A stretch of 64,000 nt of DNA from Parapedobacter lycopersici_A (GTDB lineage Bacteria; Bacteroidota; Bacteroidia; Sphingobacteriales; Sphingobacteriaceae): contig NZ_JBEBRB010000002.1 in assembly GCF_040395035.1 (NCBI RefSeq), positions 52,063 through 116,062 on the forward strand, written 5' to 3'. Position numbers and translations under genes: made by a program. Numbering within the stretch: position 1 is the first letter of the stretch; each line of letters begins with the position of its first letter. The notes below the pieces were generated by a model that was not told the DNA's origin, made no database searches, and saw only the letters and a program-made list of their open reading frames with translations. Shown here piece after piece: positions 53,481 through 62,500 of this stretch.

Positions 53481-55715
53481 TTATTCCGGATTATTACGCT
53501 TTTGCAGATGTGCCATTGCGATCCGGATTTCGGCATAAGTCACCTCATCCCCCAATAACGCCTTCATAGGCCCCAAGGATGTACCGGGATTTTTTTGCAG
53601 GGTTTCCACAATATATGCGAGCTTGGGCCCGTCCATTAAATCCGTTGCCATTATTTCGTTTCCGATATAATGCATGAGGTGCTGGGTAACTGTTCCTGCT
53701 GTCAGACTTCGCTCAGCGGCAATTTCCGGGACGGTTTTACCTGATTTAAACAAGGCGAGGCTAATCCGTTTGGTTTCGCCTTTTGCAGCCTTAGGTTTAG
53801 CCGCCGTGTCAGGCAATTCGGCTATGTTGGCAGCTATCGAGTGAAAATCAGCCGTCTTTTTCATGACCTCTTCCAGCAGGTCCCCCTGAGCCAAGGCTCC
53901 GGTGATGCTCAGGCATTGCATCAGCTGCTCCCGCTTTCGTTTCACTTCAATCAACAGTGCGGTTATATCATCAACGTACCGTTTAGTCCGTTTCTTTACC
54001 GCCCAGGCACGGATATGGGCTTCGAGCGGTGCGATCAGCCGTTCATCCAGTTGCGGCATGAACCAATCCACCGCCTTCGTGGTGCGTTCGCTAATTGCGT
54101 CGTGGTTTAGGGTGGTATCGTCACCCAGCAATGTGCGCAACTGATTACGGAACTTATCAGCTACCGTTTTTTGCGCGCCACAGGCCGTATGAATCGTGTG
54201 GATAAACACCTGCGCCTGGGCCGGATCGGCGATGTTCCGTGTAGCCAGCCCATCATGCAGGGCAGCAGCAGACTCCGCCAGTCGGTCCCACTTGAATCCA
54301 TCCAGCAAAATATGCCCTAAATACTGCTGCTGGGACGCTTTCAGCATGCCTGCTACAGCATCTTCGGGCACCACACCGGACGAAAATGTGGCGACACGCT
54401 GGTCCGTATGAATGCTATGTGTATTGATCGGGGCATGCAGTACGAGCCCTTCCAGCCCACGCAACCTGCTTAACGCCACATATACCTGTCCGGCTGCGAA
54501 TGATGCCCCGGCATCAATCACCGCGCGGTCAAAGGTAAGTCCCTGACTCTTGTGGATGGTAATTGCCCACGCCAGCCGCAGCGGAAATTGGGCAAACGTA
54601 CCCAATAGTTCTTCGTGTACCACGTCAGTTGTGCTGTCATAGTGGTAACGGATGTTTTCCCAGACCTCGCGCTGTACACCAACGGCTTCATCGCCGTTTT
54701 TAAATCCAACCGTAACCATCGCCTCGGCTTCATCAATCTGTTGTATAAAACCGATTTTCCCATTGTAAAACTTACGGCTTTCCCCGCTATCGTTGCGAAC
54801 AAACATCACTTGTGCTCCCACTTTAAGTGTTAAGGTTTCGTCCACCGGAAAGGACCCCTCGCCGAACTCATCTTTGACGATGGCCTTCAGCTGCACCGGT
54901 TTGCCGGGCAATGCCTCCAGTTCTTTCTGGTTGATGGCATCGGCGCGGTGGTTATGTGTAGTGAGCATAATGTACGGTGCCGATGCATCAGCGGTAAAAT
55001 CCGGTTTGCAGTAATCATTCAGCATCGCCAGCTGCTCAGCCGTACAGCGATTGTTCCGGATATTATTCAACAGGTCTATAAATTGCTGATCGCGCTGGCG
55101 ATAGATCGTTTTGAGCTCCAATAAAATCGGCGGATGTTCCTGCAATACCCTGGCGTCAAAGAAGAAAGGGCTTGGGTAATAATGCTGCATGATTTCCCGT
55201 TCCCGTTCCTTGACCACGGGCGGCAGTTGATACATATCGCCAATAAACAACAGCTGTAAACCGCCAAAAGGGCGCGCGTCACGCCGTACCGAGCGCAATA
55301 TGGCGTCTATGGCATCGAGCAGATCCGCACGGAGCATGGAAACCTCATCAATCACCAGCAGCTCGATCTCCCGGAGTAACGCCCGGCGTTGTTTGGTCAG
55401 CTTTATCTTGCTGAACAGGCGGCGTCGGTTGTAGATCTGGCTGTCCTCTTGGTTCCATGCCAGTTCATAATCTTCGATATACATGCCGAACGGCAACCAG
55501 AATAACGAATGTAAAGTCATCCCCCCTGCATTCATCGCCGCTACGCCGGTTGGCGCGGCAATTGCCATTTTTTTATAACTATGCTGCCGAATATAATGCA
55601 GGAAGGTAGTTTTACCGGTACCTGCTTTACCCGTTAGAAAGATATTGCGGTTCGTATGGTTTACGAAGGAAACCGCCTGCATAAAAGCCGTATTCTGTAC
55701 ATCCAGTTTAACCAT
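53481..55715 (-). CDS. Pif1-like SF1 helicase with C-terminal HTH
   Basis: A ~744-residue SF1B helicase, with MVKLDVQNTAFMQAV at the start (a TTG two codons upstream is less likely). Walker A is FLTGKAGTGKTTFLHYI, motif II is VIDEVSMLRADLLD, and the UvrD/Pif1 C-terminal block ITIHKSQGLTFDRAVIDAG is present. The C-terminal half adds a helix-turn-helix (KTVPEIAAERSLTAGTVTQH) similar to the domain in RQC-type helicases. It resolves forks or G-quadruplexes by analogy with Pif1. This gene is common in Bacteroidota and is divergent from feoA. Confidence 0.92.
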   Translation of the reverse strand: MVKLDVQNTAFMQAVSFVNHTNRNIFLTGKAGTGKTTFLHYIRQHSYKKMAIAAPTGVAAMNAGGMTLHSLFWLPFGMYIEDYELAWNQEDSQIYNRRRLFSKIKLTKQRRALLREIELLVIDEVSMLRADLLDAIDAILRSVRRDARPFGGLQLLFIGDMYQLPPVVKEREREIMQHYYPSPFFFDARVLQEHPPILLELKTIYRQRDQQFIDLLNNIRNNRCTAEQLAMLNDYCKPDFTADASAPYIMLTTHNHRADAINQKELEALPGKPVQLKAIVKDEFGEGSFPVDETLTLKVGAQVMFVRNDSGESRKFYNGKIGFIQQIDEAEAMVTVGFKNGDEAVGVQREVWENIRYHYDSTTDVVHEELLGTFAQFPLRLAWAITIHKSQGLTFDRAVIDAGASFAAGQVYVALSRLRGLEGLVLHAPINTHSIHTDQRVATFSSGVVPEDAVAGMLKASQQQYLGHILLDGFKWDRLAESAAALHDGLATRNIADPAQAQVFIHTIHTACGAQKTVADKFRNQLRTLLGDDTTLNHDAISERTTKAVDWFMPQLDERLIAPLEAHIRAWAVKKRTKRYVDDITALLIEVKRKREQLMQCLSITGALAQGDLLEEVMKKTADFHSIAANIAELPDTAAKPKAAKGETKRISLALFKSGKTVPEIAAERSLTAGTVTQHLMHYIGNEIMATDLMDGPKLAYIVETLQKNPGTSLGPMKALLGDEVTYAEIRIAMAHLQKRNNPE

Positions 55716-56023
55716 GCGCAATCAAAAGTAGGTTTAAGGTTTATGTTAAAACCGTGGAACGGCACAAAAATACATAATTCTTTCCTGTATCGCGGAGGGC
55801 AGCAGGTGCATTTCCACTCACCGCTACGCAGACGCATGTCAGTCAGCTGGAACGGCGGCGTACGCAATGCGCTCATTACTGTTGGGAAACCTTGGCATTT
55901 TTCCTTAATTTGTATTTGGCTGCGGTTGCCCCTACCGGCAACGGACAGTCTCCTATACCCTCCCTATTTTTTTCCTGACCAATCTCGCTTCTGCTTCGCT
56001 ATGAAACCGGATTAGGGCTGCCC

Positions 56024-56101
56024 TGTGTCCGGGGTGAGTCCGGTTTTCTTCAGAAAAACCTGGACTCACTATGGACTCACCCTGGACTCACTATGGACTC
56101 A
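56024..56101. repeat. Mirror-symmetric array of 11-bp repeats (GGACTCA type)
   Basis: GGACTCA begins at 56062, 56073, 56084 and 56095, exactly 11 bp apart, with 4-bp spacers CTAT, CCCT, CTAT. On the left, TGAGTCC (its complement) is at 56035-56041 and a one-mismatch TGTGTCC at 56024-56030, again 11 bp apart. The inner left and right cores are symmetric about 56051.5, within a hairpin GGTTTTC-TTCA-GAAAAACC with one bulged base. The layout (mirror arms, 11-bp phase, palindromic centre) is the same as at 21658-21902, but the core sequence is different. Confidence 0.92.
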
Positions 56102-56238
56102 TCCCGAAGCAGGTGTGGAAACAGTCGCTCGCTGGTACAGTGCGGTGGGAAAGAAGACAGCCGCTCCCAACAACCGGCATGACCGAAAGGCGACCGCCCA
56201 TCCAAATCGGAAGATACCGCTATTTTTACCGATTAATC

Positions 56239-56257
56239 ATTTAGATTAATTCTAAAT
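56239..56257. promoter_or_regulatory. Candidate DtxR/IdeR-type metal operator of feoAB
   Basis: ATTTAGATTAATTCTAAAT is a 19-bp palindrome (arms ATTTAGA and TCTAAAT around TTAAT) ending 4 bp before the feoA -7 box. The size and the TTAG...CTAA arms resemble DtxR/IdeR/MntR boxes, and repression of feoAB by an Fe-bound DtxR-type regulator would fit. The regulator gene is not in the window. Confidence 0.5.
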
Positions 56258-56261
56258 TTAA

Positions 56262-56269
56262 TATCTTTG
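56262..56269 (+). promoter_or_regulatory. -7 box of feoAB
   Basis: TATCTTTG matches TAnnTTTG and lies 22 bp before the feoA start. The palindrome at 56239-56257 fills the -33 to -7 spacer. Confidence 0.6.
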
Positions 56270-56291
56270 ACCACTATTTCTTAATCGCGTT

Positions 56292-56531
56292 ATGAGTCAG
56301 TATCGATCAATTGCTTCGTTAAGTCCAGGGGAAACCGGAACCATTGCCGGTTACCGATCCAATGATATTCCCATCAAAGTATATGAGATGGGCCTTTTAC
56401 CGGGGGAAGTGTTTACCCTGACCCACCGCCTGCCTTTCAACGGCCCCGTTTGCATACGCGTTAAAAACAACCCGAATTCGATAGCCCTGCGTGCAACAGA
56501 GGCGGACCTGATCTTAATAGAATCGACATAA
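56292..56531 (+). CDS. feoA: Ferrous iron transport protein A
   Basis: A 79-residue SH3-like protein that supports FeoB. It has the usual GETGTIAGYRSNDIPIKVYE start and the MGLLPGEVFTLTHRLPF loop, and ends with RATEADLILIEST. FeoB starts 5 bp later, so the two are cotranscribed. Confidence 0.93.
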   Translation: MSQYRSIASLSPGETGTIAGYRSNDIPIKVYEMGLLPGEVFTLTHRLPFNGPVCIRVKNNPNSIALRATEADLILIEST

Positions 56532-56536
56532 GCACC

Positions 56537-58621
56537 ATGATAGAAATGAAAATTGCCCTGGTTGGAAACCCCAACGTTGGCAAATCAACTATATTTAACC
56601 AGTTAACCGGATTAAGACAAAAAGCAGGCAATTACCCGGGGGTGACCGTGGAGCGGAAAACCGGAACCTTCACGCACCAGCAGGTTAAATACCAGCTGAT
56701 TGATTTGCCCGGCGCATATGGTATTCACCCGTCATCGTTGGATGAAGAGGTGGTTTACCGTGTGTTGGCCGATCCACAGAACCCCAATTATCCCGAAAAG
56801 GTAGTTGTCATCGGCGACCCGTTCAACTTAAAACGGTCGGTGCTATTGTATCAGCAGATCCGGGAAATGGGATTGCCGGCAATCTTTGTCATCAATATGA
56901 TTGATGAGGCTGAGCGGGCCGGACTGGTTATTGATGTTCAGCAGCTGGAAAAGGTGTTGGCTACCAAAGTACTGTTAACGGATGCACGCTCGGGAAAAGG
57001 CATTGATGAGTTGCGTGCAGCTTTGCAGCATCAACCCGGCGAATACGCAGCCGCCTTTGATATTCCGGAAGAATATGCGGCCAGCGTAATGCAAACGAAA
57101 CAGATCACTGGCGCCCGGAATAACTACAATGCCTGGCTGACGCTATCGCAGAAACATCACAGGTACCTGCCTGCTGACCAGGCGGATGAACTGGCAACGT
57201 TGCGCAAAGACCAAAGCATTAACTACCACCGGCTGCAAATTCAGGAAACCTTGGCCCGATACACGTGGCTGGACCAACAGCTGGCAACCACGGTTAAAGA
57301 TACCACTAAGAAAAGGGAAAATGCAACCGCACGCTTAGACAAACTGCTGATCCACCCGTTTTGGGGATATGTCATCTTCTTTGCCCTGCTGCTGCTGATC
57401 TTTCAGGCAATCTATACCTGGTCAGGTCCCTTCATGGATGCCATTGATAACGGTTTTGCCTGGTTAGCAGCGGCCACCAGCGAACTGCTCCCGGCAGGCC
57501 CGTTCAACGGACTGATTACCGACGGTATCATTACCGGCATAGGGGGTATCGTTATCTTTATCCCGCAAATCGCCATCCTGTTTATTTTTATTTCACTGAT
57601 GGAGGAATCGGGTTACATGAGTCGGGTGGTTTACCTGATGGACAGGTGGCTCAAGCCATTTGGTCTCAGTGGCAAAAGTGCCGTGCCGCTGATGTCCGGC
57701 GCTGCCTGTGCGATTCCCGCGGTCATGTCGGCCCGGACCATTGAAAACGATAAAGAGCGGTTAATCACCATCTTGGTGACGCCTTTTATGACCTGTTCAG
57801 CCAGGCTGCCGATTTACATCATCATTATCGGTCTTGTCATCCCTCAGACGAAGTTCATGGGGCTGGATTTACAAGGCCTTGTTTTGTTCGGCATGTACGT
57901 ATTGGGCGTAGTTGCTGCCCTGGGCAGTGCCTGGGTACTGAAACAGGTAATGAAAACAAGCTATAAAAGCTACCTGATCCTCGAAATGCCCACTTATAAA
58001 TATCCGGTGGTACGGAACGTCCTGTACAATGTGTGGGACAAAACCATGGGTTTCGTACTGGGTGCCGGTAAAATCATCCTGGCCATCAGTATCATCCTGT
58101 GGGTACTCGGGTCGTTCGGAATCAGTGAACGCTTTACCAATGCGGAAGAGATTGTCCGGATGGAAAATCCGGGCATTGACGAGGAAGCATTCGAGAACCG
58201 CGTACAGTCGGAACGGCTGGAGTATTCATTTCTCGGTTCCATGGGCCGCGCTATTGAGCCGGTCATCGAACCGCTGGGCTACGATTGGAAAATGGGCATC
58301 GGACTGATATCGTCTTTCGCAGCACGGGAAGTTTTTGTGAGTACGATGGCCACGGTATACAGTTTAGGCGGCACAGACGATGAACTGACCATCCGGGAGC
58401 GTATGGGCGCTGAAATTAATCAGAACACCAGAAGGCCGGCGTACAATTTTGCTTCCGGTATATCCTTACTTTTGTTTTATGCTTTCGCCATGCAATGCAT
58501 GAGCACGATTGCCATTGTCCGGAAAGAAACAAACTCCTGGAAATGGACGTTTATACAGCTGGCATTTATGACCGGATTTGCGTATCTTGCAGCATTGCTT
58601 GCCTATCAAATGTTAAAATAA
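56537..58621 (+). CDS. feoB: Ferrous iron transport protein B
   Basis: A 694-residue inner-membrane Fe(II) transporter. The G-protein domain has G1 GNPNVGKST (about residues 9-17), G3 DLPGAYG and NMIDEAERAG (G4). A helical linker follows, then two Gate regions with the conserved cysteines in GAACAIPAV and FMTCSARLPI, and the C-terminal membrane segments. No FeoC gene follows; instead a short Cys-rich membrane protein gene starts 1 bp after the stop. Confidence 0.97.
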   Translation: MIEMKIALVGNPNVGKSTIFNQLTGLRQKAGNYPGVTVERKTGTFTHQQVKYQLIDLPGAYGIHPSSLDEEVVYRVLADPQNPNYPEKVVVIGDPFNLKRSVLLYQQIREMGLPAIFVINMIDEAERAGLVIDVQQLEKVLATKVLLTDARSGKGIDELRAALQHQPGEYAAAFDIPEEYAASVMQTKQITGARNNYNAWLTLSQKHHRYLPADQADELATLRKDQSINYHRLQIQETLARYTWLDQQLATTVKDTTKKRENATARLDKLLIHPFWGYVIFFALLLLIFQAIYTWSGPFMDAIDNGFAWLAAATSELLPAGPFNGLITDGIITGIGGIVIFIPQIAILFIFISLMEESGYMSRVVYLMDRWLKPFGLSGKSAVPLMSGAACAIPAVMSARTIENDKERLITILVTPFMTCSARLPIYIIIIGLVIPQTKFMGLDLQGLVLFGMYVLGVVAALGSAWVLKQVMKTSYKSYLILEMPTYKYPVVRNVLYNVWDKTMGFVLGAGKIILAISIILWVLGSFGISERFTNAEEIVRMENPGIDEEAFENRVQSERLEYSFLGSMGRAIEPVIEPLGYDWKMGIGLISSFAAREVFVSTMATVYSLGGTDDELTIRERMGAEINQNTRRPAYNFASGISLLLFYAFAMQCMSTIAIVRKETNSWKWTFIQLAFMTGFAYLAALLAYQMLK

Positions 58622-58622
58622 T

Positions 58623-58793
58623 ATGGATGCAATTACGATTCAATACCTGATCATTGGCACCTTGTTTGTCGTCGCGCTTGCATACCTGATCCGGCGGACC
58701 AGGCGGTCTTTCAAGGGCGGAAAATCCTGCTCAAAGGGTTGTGGCTGCGCATTCACCGAAAAAACAGAACCGTTGAATACCAGCCGGCTTTGA
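58623..58793 (+). CDS. FeoB-associated Cys-rich membrane protein
   Basis: A 56-codon gene too short for usual ORF cut-offs. One transmembrane helix (IQYLIIGTLFVVALAYLI) is followed by a basic stretch (RRTRRSFKGG) and a cysteine cluster KSCSKGCGCAF (Cys36, Cys40, Cys42). This matches the FeoB-associated Cys-rich membrane family that often follows feoB when feoC is absent. Its start is 1 bp after the feoB stop. It may bind iron or a cluster at the membrane; that role is family inference. Confidence 0.85.
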   Translation: MDAITIQYLIIGTLFVVALAYLIRRTRRSFKGGKSCSKGCGCAFTEKTEPLNTSRL

Positions 58794-58839
58794 AAACGCA
58801 TCGGGATTTTCTATATTAGCCCAAATCAAAATATAGACC

Positions 58840-59340
58840 ATGACTTACCAAGCAAAGGAGCAGCTTTTTGCCGAAATTGAAGGGAAACTGACAGAACAGG
58901 GTTTCCGGATTGTGCAACAGGACCAGACCCGGCCATGGGGCGGTTTTTTTGTTATCGAAGAAGCGCAGGCACAGCAATTTGCAAATACCTATTTCGATGG
59001 GCTGAATGTACAGGAACTCAAAATAGCTGGTAAGCTCAGTCCCAAAGTTCTGGTCGTCGCACCCGGAAAGCGGCTTTCCTGGCAATACCATCACCGACGT
59101 GCCGAGATTTGGCAGGTGGTGCGGGGTACCGTTGGCGTAGTAACCAGCGATACCGATGAGGAGCACGAACTGCAAATGCTGAAACCGGGCGATGTGATCC
59201 GCCTTAACCAAGGCGAACGCCATCGTCTTGTCGGACTGGATGAGTGGGGTGTCCTTGCTGAAATATGGCAGCACACGGATGCACAAAACCCATCAGATGA
59301 AGATGATATTGTACGTGTACAGGACGATTTTGGCCGTTAA
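58840..59340 (+). CDS. Cupin (phosphomannose-isomerase type II-like)
   Basis: A 166-residue cupin. The metal-site motif appears in RLSWQYHHRRAEIWQVVRG (H-H-x-x-x-E-x-W, typical of type II mannose-6-phosphate isomerase C-terminal domains and of GDP-mannose pyrophosphorylase fusions) and in LNQGERHRLVGLD. It lacks a nucleotidyltransferase domain. The N-terminal ~60 residues are family-specific. It could isomerise a sugar phosphate or bind a sugar; it stands alone between feoB and the macroglobulin gene. Confidence 0.72.
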   Translation: MTYQAKEQLFAEIEGKLTEQGFRIVQQDQTRPWGGFFVIEEAQAQQFANTYFDGLNVQELKIAGKLSPKVLVVAPGKRLSWQYHHRRAEIWQVVRGTVGVVTSDTDEEHELQMLKPGDVIRLNQGERHRLVGLDEWGVLAEIWQHTDAQNPSDEDDIVRVQDDFGR

Positions 59341-59509
59341 TCCCGCGGCTTCTTATCGCACTGCCGCTTTACAGTGCTAGTTCCCAATCACCGATTTCCC
59401 GGTCGTATTTTCCGACGGCTTCCCTCCCAATAAAAAATGTGTGTGGAATATGGATTCCTGTAGCATCCTCGTAGCACAATGCGTCATTATAGAATAAAGG
59501 CAATTTAAG

Positions 59510-59517
59510 TAAGTTTG
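59510..59517 (+). promoter_or_regulatory. -7 box of the alpha-2-macroglobulin gene
   Basis: TAAGTTTG matches TAnnTTTG and leaves a leader of about 30 nt. Confidence 0.55.
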
Positions 59518-59555
59518 CATTGCGCACACATTCAGGTCTTATAAAAAGAAACAGC

Positions 59556-62500
59556 ATGATCCGCAACCTCTTCGCTCTACTGGTGATGACCATCGCCATA
59601 ACCTCGTTAACAATGGCCCAGCAAGAATCGGCTAATCACTCATTTGAACCGGCATGGAAACAGATTGATTCCCTGATGGATAAGGGACTTCCGCAATCTG
59701 CCGCAAAAGTTGCACAGGGTATACTGGCCACCGCACAGGCAAAAAAAGACAGTCCCAATACCATCAAGGCAGAGCTGTTTCTCATCAGTGTGGGCAATAC
59801 GGTTCAGGAGAATGCGGCAATCAGCCACATTCAACGCATCGATTCCATTATCGGGGAAAGCACGGGAGCAGAAAAAGCGCTCTGGCAAAGCATCAATGCC
59901 GCGTATTATTGGCAATATTACCAACGTAACCGCTGGACGATCCTTGATCGCACACCGCTCGTTGGCACGCCTCCCGCCGATATCGCCACCTGGGATGCAG
60001 CGGCGTTCATTGCCCGGGCAAGCGAGCTCTATCTCGCCTCCATTATCGACAGGGAAATGCTCCAGGCAATACCGGTTGAACGCTATGCTCCACTATTGGT
60101 GGACGGCAAAAACACCCGGCACCTGCGCCCCTCGTTATATGACTTCCTTGCCTTCCGTGCGATTGAATTCTTTCAGAACGACGAGAAAGATGTAATTAAA
60201 CCGGCCTACCAATTTCAGATCGACGGTACGCTGTGGTTTGAATCTGCAGCGCGCCTCGCCGAAGTTAAGGTGAATCCTGTGAATCCGGAGGCGTTGCATT
60301 TCCGGGCATTGCATACTTACCAGCAACTGCTGGCCTTCCACCTTCACGATAAAAATCCGGAGGCGCTGATCGATGCCGATTTACAGCGACTGGCTTTCGT
60401 ACACCAATATGCGGTGCACCCGCAGAAGGACAGCCTGTATCTACAGGCGCTCCGGCTGCTGGAACAACGCTATTCCGCTGTACCGGCGGGTGCGCAGGTC
60501 ACGTACCGGAAGCTTGAATTCCTGTACAATAGCCGTTCAAACAGCTCGGCGGATACACTGGACCTACCGGCGTTAAAAAAGCAGCTCGACCTGCTTATTG
60601 AACGTTTTCCGACAGCAGAGGGTGCGGTGAACGCTGCACAACTCCGCTATGAATTGACCAGCCCATCCGTGGGCCTGCAAAGTGAATCGGTTATACTGCC
60701 GGACGAAAACAGCAAAGTGCTTGTAACTTATCGCAATTTAAACCGGGCATTCCTTCGGATCTATCGGCTGCCGGCATCCCAAGATTCGCGCCGACAGGGA
60801 CTAAGTGACGAAGAACAGGCCCGTCTGCTGAAAAGTAAGCCGCTTCGCACGTGGGATACGGACCTACCGGGCGCGGCCGACCTAAACGAACATCGTATAG
60901 AACTTAAAATAGCGCCATTGCCGGCAGGGAGCTACCTGTTGGTTATTTCCGCAAAGCCGGAATTCGGAACCGATGAAAATGCACTGCATGCCGTCCCTTT
61001 CCAGGTATCGGACGCCAGTGTAATCTTCCAGAACACAGGGCAAGGTAATTGGCTGGTGGCACTGCATCGGAAATCGGGCATGCCGCTGCGGGGAGCACAG
61101 GTAATCTTCTGGGGAAATAACTGGGATTCGAAGACCCGGAAATATGAATACAGCAAACTTGGCCAGTCTCGCACAGATGAAGACGGCAAGGCACTTATCA
61201 CCGACTCCGGAATCAAAAGCCGACAAATCGACCGCATTTCTTTGGTGTACAATAACGACACGTTACAAACGGACGGCTATTTTTACGTACAGAACGACTC
61301 TGGGAATCCGGAAAAATTCCACCGGCAAACCTTCCTGTTCACAGACCGTGGCATTTATCGTCCCGGTCAAACGATCTATTTTAAGGGTATCCTGGTAGCA
61401 CATGATAATCAGCGGAAAAGCAATGCCGTTTTAGCGAATGTGAAACGGGAAGTGACCCTCTATGACGCCAACGACCAAAAAGTAACATCACTTGAGCTGA
61501 CGACCAACGGGTTTGGTTCATTTTCAGGCAAATTTACCGCGCCCGAAAGCGGGCTTACCGGCCAGATGCGGATCGCCGATGAGAATGGAACCGTCTACTT
61601 TTCCGTGGAGGAGTACAAACGGCCAAGATTCCAAGTGTCATTTGATACGGTAAAATCGGCCATTGCACTGAATGATACGGTCGTCTTCAGCGGGCGTGCG
61701 CAGGCATATGCCGGCAATGATATCAGCGGCGCGGAAGTAAAATACCGGGTGGTCAGACGTGCGCGGTTCCCTTATTTTTGGGCTTTCCGTCGCTGGGGAC
61801 AACCCCGATCCCCGGAAATGGAAATCACAAACGGCACCGTGTTTACCCAGGCGGACGGCTCGTTTGAAATTTCTTTTACCACCATTCCGGATAAGCAGAT
61901 AGACCCGGAAACCTTACCGGTATTTACCTACTCAGTATATGCTGACGTGACGGATATCAACGGGGAAACACAAAGTGGGAACCAGGATGTCAATGCCGGT
62001 TACCGGTCGTTGCAGATTCAAGCTAATGTGGCTGAGCAGCTCGATGTCCGTAAAGTACATCAGCTGACCGTGCAGACACAGAACCTCAATCAGGTACCTG
62101 TACCAACCGAAGTATCTATTTCAATTGTTCCACTACGTTTCCCGGGCAAACTGTATCGGGAACGCCGGTGGGAAAAGCCCGATCAGCACTTATTGTCCGA
62201 ATCGGAGTTCCGCAACGCATTTCCGGACGACGAATATGAAAATGAGGCCGATTATACGTATTGGCCATCAGAGCCATCCATCTATCAGGCAACGCTGAAT
62301 ACTGCCAAGCAGACCGTCCTGGAATTACCTGCTTCCCTATGGAAAAAAGAAGGATGGCATGTGATTGAGTTAAAAGCGACGGATACCCGAGGCGGCACAG
62401 TTACCGAAAAGAAATACATTTATGCAAGCGACCCTGTTGCTTCGGCAAAGGCGCAATCTGCATTTTCGGTGAACCTGCAGGAGCACGCGTTACGGCCGGG

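Larger units (their letters stand above)
55716..56291. other. 576-bp divergent intergenic region between the Pif1-like helicase and feoA
   Basis: No gene is supported. From left to right it contains nothing recognisable in 55716-56020, the second 11-bp array (56024-56101), ~130 bp without obvious structure, then a 19-bp palindrome (56239-56257) and a -7 box (56262-56269) for feoA. The plus-strand frame 56025-56249 is a translation of the array. Confidence 0.75.

Noticed and set aside
50509..55715. Snf2 and Pif1-like helicases as an antiphage defence system
   Set aside because: Both resemble housekeeping Bacteroidota helicases, and no nuclease, methyltransferase or other defence gene adjoins them.
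56025..56249. Plus-strand ORF of 74 codons upstream of feoA
   Set aside because: Its repetitive part is a translation of the GGACTCA array, and it ends before the feoA operator. No family similarity was recognised.
59369..59599. Minus-strand ORF of 76 codons between the cupin and macroglobulin genes
   Set aside because: It covers the -7 box and signal peptide region of the macroglobulin gene, and shows no family similarity; a real small gene is possible but unsupported.
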